A stretch of DNA of 64,000 bases from Unio delphinus (lineage: Eukaryota > Mollusca > Bivalvia > Unionida > Unionidae): positions 682,001 through 746,000 of the forward strand of contig JAQISU010000163.1 in the NCBI GenBank assembly GCA_029339505.1. The letters are read 5' to 3'. The translations under genes were made by a program, and so were the position numbers. Shown here in pieces: positions 14,301 through 27,000 of this stretch. Position 1 is the stretch's first letter. Each line of letters opens with the position of its first letter. The notes below the pieces were generated by a model. It was not told the DNA's origin. It searched no databases and saw nothing but the letters and a program-made list of their open reading frames with translations.

Positions 14301-17300
14301 TTCCCATGGGTGACCACTGACGACAGGTGCGTGTGTTTGTGTGTGTGTGTCTGATGTAGACTGTACTTAACATGTTATTCTTTCATTAATCTTATGCTAT
14401 TACCTTCTGCATTACAATGTGTTTTGTAACTTCTCTAATTATAACACCAAAAAGGAGGTTATATAAAACATGCACTCCATGTAACTATAAACTAAGGTGC
14501 ATTGCACTTATCCTAGCGGTAATTTGTCCAAATTAGCGATGACTGAATTACACATATAATGCGCCAACGTGTATAACGTGCACACGCAGATAAAGCGGAA
14601 ATTTCGTCTTTGTGTCAAAAATATCTTGGATTGCGCGCCCATGCATATACCATGCAGTAACCAACACAGGCCTCCCGGAACACAGGACTGCCAGTGGTGC
14701 CTCATCTGATACGCGTTACGAGGCTGTTTTATCGTCTCTCGCTCACCATCAAGCGATTTAATGCCGGCGCCTTTATCCCTTTCTGCTCGTAATAAATGCC
14801 AGTATTACTAGTACAATCGTAAATGCCACATCGTAATATTTTTTGCGTAAACAGTGGCAAAACAGCCAGTGGTGCCTCATCTGATACGCGTTACGAGGCT
14901 GTTTATCGTCTCTCGCTCACCATCCAGCGATTTAATGCCGGCACCTTTATCCCTTTCTGCTCGAAATAAATGCCAGTATTACTAGTACAATCGTAAATGC
15001 CACATCGTAATATTTTTTGAGTAAACAGTGGCAAAACAGCAACTGCTATAAAACTGTGTATTTACTGGTTCCCGCTCAATTCCGGTTGGAATGTACTCAT
15101 GCCGCTAAAGAGATGTTAATATCTTTTTTTTCCCCAAACCGATTATCGTTTGTAGAAATCCGATTTTAAACAAATTTATTTTTTTGTCCTATATAGAAAA
15201 TACAAGAAATATATTTTTATAATGCAAGTTAGTGTATGCCTCGTGCGAATAAAATATATTCATTACATACCATAACGTACAGATGTGCAAGCGGCGCAAC
15301 ACTGTGTCAACTTCGAATTGTTTATTTTCTACTTAAAGATTTGAATTAACCTCATTCATACTGTATGTGTAGGAAAGAAATCTATTATTAATTGTCACTG
15401 GTTTATTAGGGTGGTTGCTCGAAATTCATTGATGCGCTCTTGGCTGTAAAAAAAAACTGGGATAACGCGCTTATGCATATACTGCGCCAGGGGTTGCACT
15501 GATTGTAAAAACGTATATAACGTGCATGTGATATGCGCAAAAGTATGGTAATCTACTTGCAAATGAATGTAACATAAAATACATATCATTATTGGTAATA
15601 AAGAGTATGCAAAAGGAAGCCAGATTAATCAGTTAGATTTGTAGCAGAAGAATAAAATATGAAAATTCTTTATGACATTTTTGGAAGTTCTATTTAGCTA
15701 ACGATTGGTTAACCCATGTTGTCTAATAAAAGCCTGAAAATCACATTAATTTGAGGGATTAGTGTACTTACATACTGCAGCAGATGAAAGTCCAGCGTTT
15801 GTTTCTCTTTGACAGATAAATCTTTATAGGAGACTTTACCATCTGTCATCTTATGAAGAAGGACATGTTGCTTTTCAAACATGAAGAGAATGACCAGTCC
15901 AAGTGCAAAAATATCCACTTTTCCTGTGATTTGTTCATCTCCATTACCAAAACATTTCTGTAGGACTTTTCTACATGCTTCTGGGGCCAAATATGCTGGT
16001 GTCCAGGCCATTGAATCAAATGGTTGATTCACAGAACGTGCAGAACCAAAATCGGTGACTTTAAGTGTGACTGACCCATTAGCATTTGTACAGACACACA
16101 GGTTGTCAGCTGAAAAAAGTGGATTTTTTTTCAAAGCAACTATATTTTTGATTATTATCTGATGTAAATAACAAGTTCAAAGGACTTACTTTGTTCTTTT
16201 CCATTTCTTCATTCAACATGACCTATCAAGATGATGGATACCGTCTTCATAATTACAGCCCACCACCAATGCCTTCTCTAAAACTCATCATAGCCTACAA
16301 GGCATTGATTAAATATGGTATGGTGTATTTGGTCTACTTCTTTTCTTTAAATAGAGTTCAAATTTAATGATTCTTATTATCTATAATTGATCAAAACCGC
16401 AAGATGTTTCCCAAGTTTACTTTCTTGTGTGAAGATACCAAATAAAATACTAAAATAATATTAATTGGATCATCGAGAAAAACATTTCAAATCTGTCATT
16501 TCACCGATGAATTATGTGACTTAATAAAATACTGTCTTTGATATAATTGACTAAAACCTTAAAGAACTAAGCTACATGAGTTCTATACAGAAATTTCAGT
16601 CCATCTTTAATTTGTATACACCAGAGCTGACCAACAATCCTCTGGCATAAATCTTTGGGAATATCTCAGTGTCATTTTTGTAATAAGAATTACTCACATA
16701 TTTTTTTTAAATCATGAGTAGATTGATATAACTTAGCAACAGTGTCATGAATAAATCATAACTATATACATCATACCATTAAAATTCCCCGCAAATGAAA
16801 ACTATTTACTCATATGAACTCTCAATTACAACAACACACTAAAATGACATGACAAAATCCATGCCTCATAGCCACTGGATCAGTAAAACAATCATGGCAG
16901 CTGAACATGACTTGATGTATTTTTCCCTCCTAGCAGAATTATTGGAAGTCAAGGTCATACATACTATTGGTTTTTTCAGAACACTAAATGCATCAGAGAT
17001 ATTAGAAAAGGTTAGCAAAACTGCTCTGTTGCATGTGTATGAAAAAGAAAATCCCAGTCAAGGGAATATTATTAATTGTCTCCCCATGGTACATAACTTC
17101 ATGGAGAGACAAATAATGTAACCCCACAACTGGGATTTCCTTGTCTTGGTACAAACACAGATTATTTATCTCTCCAAATTTTTCAAATTAAATTACAATA
17201 AGCCTGCAACCTTGCAATTTAGCTAGCAAATTCAAAACACAGTATTCATCAATTACTATTATTGTTTCTCACTCTATATAAAGGTCATCAGGTTTTGCAC

Positions 17301-20300
17301 TCTTTATGAAAATCTAAAAAAAAATTATCTAAGTAGAATCTAGTTATGTATGCTGCTCTATGAAAGGAAACAAACAAATTGAAGAAAACAAAATTCGGAT
17401 TGCCACATGTTTATTTTTGTAAAAGTGCATTAAGACAATTATGTTAAAGTGGGCAAGACCTTTCTACCTTATGTTCTACTCATAATATAAAAACATCAGA
17501 TATCAATACTGTACTATCAAATTTTACTGTGGTATGTCATATGAAAATAACAATAAAAAATAAATCTTTCAAATGGTGAAATTTCAAATTTCATCAGTTC
17601 TAATTTGGAAAACATTTTATGGTAGGCAAAAGTACGATACAGTACTGAGTACAGACTGTCATACAGTTAGTTGTATGCGAGTAGTGACAGAAGATTTCCA
17701 GTTTATGATATTTTTGGAAATTAATATTTTCTTTGATCATGGAAATATTGCAAGTGTTGTATTACTAGTGCACTGATACGTTACAAGGAAATCTGTGGTA
17801 TAGTGTGTGAACTAATGATATGTTACAAAGAAATCTGTGGTATAGTGTGTGAACTAATGATACGTTACAAGGAAATCTGTGGTATAGTGTGTGAACTAAT
17901 GAATGAACCACTCTGTTTGGTAAGTGCAAGAATTTTGATTCAACTGGGCTATTTGTGGATGTTTGACAAAGTTTGAAGAATACAGATCTGAAAAAACATA
18001 TTTCAAGTTGTTGCCATCATTATTGTAACTCTTGAGAGAATTAAGATTTTTCATTTCTTTTAGTCAGTGAAGTGTATAATGTGTGTGCATGGATCAGTTC
18101 GTTTCACATAGTATCACAAATTTTATCATCTCTGTAGCTAAGTAAATTTTCATGTCAGCCATTAAATTATCAAACAGTCCATAATTCATTTCACATAAAG
18201 TATTTAAAAATAGTTAGGTAGTTTTAGCTAATGATGCTGACCTGAAATTTTACTGAGTTTGGCTTACGGAAAGGATAAAATTGACCATGCGGTGTGAAAC
18301 ATACTACTTCCAGCATAAAGCAAATAGCTCAACATCATGTGTGCTCTCAAAGCTCAAGAGACCTTAAGTTATTATATGGGTTTTTTTGTGTTATATATTT
18401 GTTATTGTTGTTTTATTTTTGAACAACTACATCAGGCACAGCAGAAGACTACAATGGTTTCTATTTGCAACAGTAGTTCCTAGTACATGGAAACATTGAC
18501 TGAGATGACCCAAGACAACCAGACTGAGATTAGAAAAATCCGTTAAAAAACAGGTAGATTTCTCTGCCGCATGGGAGACTATAAAAGTGTGTAGACCACT
18601 GATATGTTCAAACAATAACATTCCAGTGACAACACCAAAGATGAATTTTTGTCTTCGTACCATATTCTTTGCTTGTGGCACGATTCCTGCATAAAATGCA
18701 CTGCTGAGAATCTGTCACATGGAAAAGAAAACTGGTGGGGTCATATGTCACATGGTACAGATGGGGTCATATGTCACATGGTACAGATGGGGTCATATAT
18801 CACATGGTACAGATGGGGTCATATATCACATGGTACAGATGGTTCATATGTCACATGGTACAGATGGGATCATATATCACATGGTACAGATGGGGTCATA
18901 TGTCACATAGTACAGATGGGGTCATATATCACATGGTACAGATGGGGTCATATCACATGGTACAGATGGTTCATATGTCACATGGTACAGATGGTTCATG
19001 TGTCACATGGTACAGAAGCTATAGATCTGTAAGTCATAGTCATTTCATTTTTGAATTGACCAATACATAGAAAAATACAGTACTTCATTTTAATACTGAT
19101 TAAAACTTTTAATATTTAATTCAAATTTGGATGGCAAATAAATATACATAGAATTAAAACATTTATATCAATGATAACTAAAGAACAAACAAATGCTTAA
19201 CTGTATTGATTTCATGGAGAAATAATAACTGATCTTTGGCCTTGTCTCAAACTCTGGATATACAAGCTATCAATAAGTATTGTTCAATATTTTTTGTTAC
19301 CTCATTTCAGTCTCTGTCAAACAGTTTGGATGATCATTGTTGTGGTAAAAAGCAAACCCTGTAAATTCAGTTGTAGGCATTTTACAGAGTGGTAGTGATG
19401 GCGGACTGGTATGAAAAGACTGGTCTTATTGATATGGGAAAGTCAGACAGACAGATAGATAAATAGAGATAATCAGGATGATAGACAGGTAAGTAAATAG
19501 ACAAGTGAGAGTAAAATGTGGATATCCTGAACAAATCAAGCTACCTTTAGTTTTAAAATCCTCATAAAATTTTAATTAGTATAAATAATATGATTACGTT
19601 TAATGTCATGATGTACCACATCATTCTGATGTAGTTCTTTTAATCCAGCAAGGGCATGCTTCGTCAAGTCCAAAATAAGTCTTTCTTCCAACCTTGGATT
19701 CAACATCACAAAATAAGTCAGCGACATACCTGAAAAAGAAGATAATACACAACAATTTTCTAATCTGACAGATTAAACTAGGTAACATATTTACCTAAAT
19801 ACTAATTATTTGTTGTTAAAATATTTTCTTTGAAAAAACTTTCCTGATCCTAAGTTGAGAGCATATCCACTACCTCTAATATCCAGCCCTCGCAAGCCCA
19901 ACAAAACAAAGAGTATCTTGATGAGACTTCCTGGAATTCAAGATAGGATTGTTTCTTCTTTTTCGACTGCTGAATGTTGAAACCATCTCTAATATCTTTC
20001 AGAGATAAAAGATACTCAAATTAGCTGCTGTGGTGGACAAAACAGATGTTAGATTGGCACGTTTAATTTAGGCAAAGTAGACATCATTAGAAGTTGTAGA
20101 GCACAAAACCCTTGTCATAATGATGATCGATTCTGTGGGTAGTGACAAAGAAAACTTTCATGACAGCCACGCTGGATGTATGGCTGGCATCATATTCATT
20201 TAAACTTAATTAAGTTTATATTTTATAATAATTCAGCTGGTAAAAAACAACATGTTGATATAGCCATATGTCTGGGAATAGGTATAACAATTTGCGAACA

Positions 20301-23300
20301 AGTAGACACTAAAAGAACTCTTCTGATGAAAACCTCATGTCAACATGACTTTTCCTTTAAGAGGACAAGCTAACACATAATTCTAACCATGCCCTCATAT
20401 TGTACAGCAGACAAGCACCATTTTAACTTAAGAACACAAATCATTATAAAAAGTCTTTCAGTGTAAACTCCATGATACAGTGAAATCTGTTTTGAAACAC
20501 CACTGCTGTGAGACCACCTGTCTTAAGAGACTGTATTCTCAATGCACAAATTTAATGATAATTTTTCAATCTGGCTAGTGTGGCACTCATTACAGACCCA
20601 AGATCAGCAACATTTTCATCTTGGACCCAATATACTTCATAAAATCATTTGATGAAAGCCCCTTGTCAATGTGAATTTCTGTTTTAAAGAATAAGATACA
20701 AAAGATTTTTTTTAGATTTCAGATCAGCACAATCATCATTCAGTACTAACTAGACATCTTATGAAATGTTGATATAACAATCCAATCAGGCAGAGTAGTG
20801 ATGGCCACTGGCCATGGTATCCAGCCATATTGAATGTCATATTGGCACCATGTTTATTTAACCTCAGGTCAATTTAACGTGCATTTTCAGGAAGGAAAAA
20901 AACACAATAAAAATTAATAAAACAATTTAACGCAAAGTAATAACTTGTAAATATATTATCCGTCCATAATTTTGCACAAGTCTTATTACTGTATTCCATT
21001 TAATATTTATCCGTTAAAATTCCAATTTGTTTTTACATTAGACATGAGTATATGTATATATGCCAATGTGGTGTTTCCTGAAAATCCCCGCATTAATGCG
21101 ATCCAATTTCTTGCGCCCCAATTATCGCTGGTAGTTCCACTGTATAACAATCCAATCAGGCAATGTAGTGATGGCCACTGGCCATAGTGTCCAGCCATAT
21201 TGAATGTCATATTGGCACCATGTTTATTTAACCTCAGGTTAATTTAATGCAAGGTTTTCAAGATGGCTGCCATAGAGGACATATTGGACTTCAGATCAGC
21301 ACCATTTATACCGGACCACATTATGACTCTATGGTCACAAACTTAACAGAAAAGAAGCAAAACCAACAAATCCTGTGAAACATAACAATCAATTTAATTA
21401 TTAAAGTGATAACTGAAAAATGTGACAGAAACTTATAGAATGATGAAGTAAATCCAAATTAGTCCTTTTAAAGGAATGGAATAAACAAATGAAAAAGTCT
21501 CTGATAATTTTTAATACCAGAATTGAAATGGTCCTCCAAAAACCATGACATTGTCAAGACTGCACTGTCCAGAGTTTTTCTGAATAATTTTAAAAAAAAA
21601 AATGAGTTTCAGTGTCACGGAATTGTATAAACCCTTTAATTCATTAAATACATGTACTGGAGTTTCGATTTTGGTGCATTATGATACCTGAGGGTGATTA
21701 ATGTATATTGTGTCATATTTCAAAATAGTAAGTTTGGTCCATCCTATGCCGAATGTGCAAAGTGCTTTCAATAGGAAGAACCGAATGCCTTCAGTGCACA
21801 GACAATATATGTCTATAAATACCTCACATTAGGTAAAGCTCTTTACATTATGGATTGTCTTGTCAGTCAGTGGTCAACTATAAGGACTTGCACAGCTTCA
21901 GCTGTAGAGATATATAAGTTTATTAATTTCTTGTATTTCAAATATCACTATTGTGCTATTGCATCTATTTTTTTGTATGTTTGCTATGTAGCTTTTGGTT
22001 TACACAGTATAATGCACGTATTTCTATTCTTGTGTGTGACTTAGCAAGAGATTTATATAAGTAATAAAATCTACATTTTACGAAAAGTTTAGTACAATAG
22101 GATTCTTATTGAGTAGGGTTTTGTTTACTTCTGAACTTGATGTTTTCTAAATTGTGCCAGTATCATAATGTGTATAACTTACCGTGTATAATGTTATTAC
22201 GTTCTTATTCCTGTGTCATGCATAATATACATTGTGTAAAATGTTTTCAGCTGTCCAAAATCAAGAGAAACTGTGTTGTCCAGAGCCTAGAGTGTCCAGA
22301 GCATCCAGAAATTGGCGAGCTATCTGGAGTGTCCAGAGTGGCTAAAGTGACTTGAGCGTTCCAAGTTATCGAAGTGATCAAGGTCGCCATGGTGCAAGTT
22401 ATAAAGCCAACCACAGGAATTAATCGTAGCAGTTGTGAAGCTGAAATGTAGCAGCCATAGAGCTGAAATAGTGTCCTGACAACGGAGTGTATCTCTTTGC
22501 TAATAATATTGTAGCTGTGGGCTAATTTGGGGTTCGTAAAACCCATAGTATCTTTCGAGACTGTAAATATAAGTATGTATATCTGCCTTTCTTTGCTTGC
22601 ATAATTTCACTATCTGAGTGAATTCATTTTACTATATGAGAAAAATTCTACATTTTTTGTTAGCTGAGTAAACTATATTCATCTTTTATAATGAAATCAC
22701 TTTGAACCATTCACCCAGTGTTTTGTATTTAGTAAAGTAATTTATTTGGATTTTTTTCATTATTACATTTGTGTGTAATGTTAATTAATCCAATATTTGG
22801 ATTAAATATACACGCACATATTCATACATAATTGCTTATTCAAGTCATTCATTATTCAATATAGTATTTATATCATCGTCAAAACTTGTGAATACAGAAA
22901 TCCCACCCTGTTATCTTGTTACAATGGTGTCAAAAGTAGAATCATTTTGGATTTAACGGAGCACTGCAATTATTGTTTCATTATTCTTGTATGATTTTTT
23001 TGTGTTTTTCAGACACTCTTGACAAGACAGTGAGGTTCCATTGACACATTACACATCACTTTAAACATCACTTTACACATTACTTTACACATCACTTTAC
23101 ACATTACTTTACACATTACTTTACACATCACTTTACACATTACTTTAAACATCACTTTACACATTACTTTACACATCACTTTACACATTACTTTACACAT
23201 TACTTTACACATTACTTTACACATTACTTTACACATCACTTTACACATTACTTTAAACATCACTTTAAACATCACTTTACACATTACTTTACACATCACT

Positions 23301-23941
23301 TTACACATTACTTTACACATTACTTTACACATTACTTTACACATTACTTTACACATCACTTTACACATCACTTTACACATTACTTTACACATCACTTTAC
23401 ACATCACTTTACACATCACTTTACACATCACTTTAAACATCACTTTACACATCACTTTACACATTACTTTATCATTGCATATTATTCATGTTTTGTTTTC
23501 TTTCGAGGAAGGAAAATATGGTTTGTTGAAATAGAAATTATGCTTTTTTGTTTAGTACTGCACTTTTAAGTTGGTCACACCAAAACATTTGAAATGTTAT
23601 CAATGAAATTATGCAGCACAAAAATATACTACCTACTGACCACTTATATTTTTGCGTCAGTGACATCAAAGCAAGAAAGAACTCACCAGCATCTTCCATC
23701 AAGATGTCCACCATGCCATCTTGCTGTATCACTCCATAAAGCTTTGTCACATTCTCATGATCCAGATGAATGGGGATCAACACCTCACTTGGTCGAAATT
23801 TGTTCCATTTCACCTGACAAACAAAAGTGAAAGATGATAAAGTATGCAACTAAAAGAAATCTGTTACAATACAATTCAACATATATCAACATATATATCA
23901 GAGTTATAACACTGTACTTCATTTTTATATGCATAAAGTCA

Positions 23942-24015
<74 letters not shown>

Positions 24016-27000
24016 TGTGACCACATCTTGCTGAAATTATTTGAGCTGTGTTAGAGAAGCTGAAATAGCAAGCTTGAAGGACTTTAAAAAATTTATTAAA
24101 AAATTATTCATTCTCACCTGTTTCATAAAAAATTTCTTGTGCGATTTTAGGTCCACACAACTGAAACCCATCCCGAATGATCCAGAAAAACGGAAATTGT
24201 TCACAGACTGGAAATGTTCTCCTTCTGTGTACTGCCCATCATGTACAGCTAGATCCTAAACATAAAAACAACACTTAACATCAGGATAAGGCTCACAAAG
24301 ATTGGTATACCTGTCTTTAGTATATTTTTAAATTCGTTATCCCACAATGACTATGACCCTTGTGACGACAAAGTACATGAAGATGAATGTGATGACAAAG
24401 TACATAAAGATGAATGTGATGACAAAGTACATAAATATGAATGTGATGACAAAGTACAAGAAGATGAATGTGATGACAAAGTACAAGAAGATGAATGTGA
24501 TGACAAAGTACAAGAAAATGAATGTGATTACAAAGTACATGAAGATGAATGTGATGACAAAATACAAGAAGATGAAAGTGATGACAAAGTACAAGAAAAT
24601 GAATGTGATGACAAAGTACACGAAGATGGATGTGATGACAAAGAACATGGCAATGGATATGTGATAACAAAGTACATTAAAATGGATATGAGATGATAAA
24701 GTACATGACGATGGATGTGATAACAAAGTACATGAAGGTGGATGTGATGACAAAGTACATGAAGATGGATGTGATGACAAAGTACATGAAGATGGATGTG
24801 ATGACAAAGTACATGAAGATGGATGTGATAACAAAGTACATGAAGATGGATGTAATGACAAAGTATATGAAGATGGATGTAATGACAAAGTATATGAAGA
24901 TGGATGTGATATGTGAAAACAAAGTACATGAAGATGGATATGATGACAAAGTACATGAAGATGGATGTGATGACAAAGTACATGAAGATGGATGTGATGA
25001 CAAAGTACATGAAGATGGATGTGATGACAAAGTACATGAAGATGGATGTGATAACAAAGAACATGAAGATGGATGTGATGACAAAGTACATGAAGATGGA
25101 TGTAATGACAAAGTACATGAAGATGGATGTGATAACAAAGTACATGAAGATGAATGTGATAACAAAGTACATGAAGATGGATGTGATGACAAAGTACATG
25201 AAGATGGATGTAATGACAAAGTACATGAAGATGGATGTGATGATAAAGTACGTGAAGATGGATGTGATAACAAAGTACATGAAGATGAATGTGATAACAA
25301 AGTACATGAAGATTGATGTGATGACAAAGTACATGAAGATGGATGTGATGACAAAGAACATGAAGATGGATGTGATGTAATGAAAGTACATGAAGACATT
25401 TACATCTGTATCAATGCACCATTAACTGTGTTTTTATTTACCTTGAAAATGTCAAATTGTTCAAACTAAGCTCCCAGTATGATCAGAATGAAGAACAACA
25501 TTGTTTGTTTCAAATTCAATGCTAGCATTTAGTTAGCATTTTTACATCATGGTGCCACCAGATGTACATTGAAGATTTTGATGTGCACTAAATGAAATAT
25601 ATCCCTTGGATTCAAATTATTGGCACAATTGCGCTAAACTTAAATAATACCTCCAAAATATAAAAAAGAAATTTTTTTTTTGTTTTGATGTAGGTGACTA
25701 CAAATAAGTACCCGTTTACGCGGCTAAGGTAGTCATACTACTCAAGCAAGCCAATGTTCATACCATAATTGATTGACTATGATACTCAATGGTTAGTCAA
25801 TCCAATATAATTTTAATGGGATAAATTATTTACTACTGCTGTTATGCAGGGCATTTCATCCAGATCAACCCACTTTAGATTTTACAACAGTTAATTGGTG
25901 TGGATTAATGTGTTAAAACAAACGGTTACGAGCAATGCTGCCAGACAAAAATGTCCCTTGTCCCAAGCCAGTTTCATTGTTCAAACAATTATGTCAACTG
26001 TCATAAAACAATGGACACATCTGCCAATTATAAACAAAAGAAAACATTGAAACAACCAGCTGTCTAAAATCAAAGGTGGAATGAATACTGTGTTGAAAGA
26101 GTCATGAATTTATGTTACTGTAAACCAAAACACAAAACTAAACTTTATCAATGATGGTCAGTTATATGAATATACAGTATGCTGGTTATGCAATTTGTAT
26201 AATTAAAGGTTGTGTCATTCATACGATTTACGTCACTTTGTTGTATCACTAAAAACTCTCAAAATGGTAACTCTTGAGTGCTGGGTCAACATAAATAAAA
26301 AAGCAAATGGCATCTTCTTAAATGTGATTCGGAAGAATGAGATTTGGTAAAAACAAAGAATAAAGAAAAATTCTGTGTCTAGTATTTTTGGTAAGAAACA
26401 AGGATAAAAAAATTTGCACTGGTTAATTACTGTTCTGTATACTGTACTATGCAGATGGTTTTTGGTCGCCTGGTAAACTCTAAGGGCCAAGTGATTTATT
26501 GAACTGTTCATTTACCTTTATTTTATGTTGGAAAAGTTTGGAAAATATGCACATGCAAAACATAATAACATAAAAACAGTGATAGTAAATTATAACAGTT
26601 TATTGATGTAAAAGATGAACAAGAGCTGGTAATGCTGTGTGCAGTACAGCAATGTTGCAAAATTTTTCTTACATTTTTATTACGTTTATAAGTGCTGGGA
26701 CAATGAAAATGCCAAAAAATAAATCTTTTTTGTATATAAATCTTGCGACATGAATACTAAAACAAAATTGTTGTGTGCCAAGACTTACATCCATTACAGC
26801 ATGAGCACACTGTGAAATTCATGTGCTTATGCATAGTTATGTACGAGAGAATTCTGAAATTGCCAGCTCACAAACTTAAATGACTTACTATGATTAATCT
26901 TACAGACTTAAACATTTCAATATATCTTCAATTAGTCTTCTTTTGCAAGTGATAGACTGATCTACAAATATTCCTTTGAAAAATAAGCAGGCTCTACAAC

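Larger units (their letters stand above)
12853..15771 (-). other. Intron 6 of kinase gene
   Basis: A 2.9 kb intron carrying a 175-bp tandem duplication and a hAT end fragment. No other gene seen. Confidence 0.6.
16110..19597 (-). other. Intron 5 of kinase gene
   Basis: A 3.5 kb intron with a 42-bp triplication and a 26-bp minisatellite. The open frame at 16849-17121 has no recognisable domain and AT-rich intronic composition, so it is not called. Confidence 0.55.
19730..23686 (-). other. Intron 4 of kinase gene
   Basis: A 4 kb intron holding a pair of ~118-bp direct repeats, a possible LTR and the 12-bp repeat array. Otherwise AT-rich with no gene seen. Confidence 0.55.

Noticed and set aside
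16849..17121. 90-codon open frame in intron 5
   Set aside because: No domain, no splice or conservation evidence, AT-rich intronic composition.
18649..19070. Three overlapping repetitive open frames
   Set aside because: 26-bp minisatellite without stops in any frame.
23009..23464. Open frame of CKVM units (minus)
   Set aside because: Produced by a 12-bp tandem repeat whose period is a multiple of three.
24317..25399. Long open frames up to 287 codons on both strands
   Set aside because: 27-bp minisatellite; period divisible by three, no domain, inside an intron.
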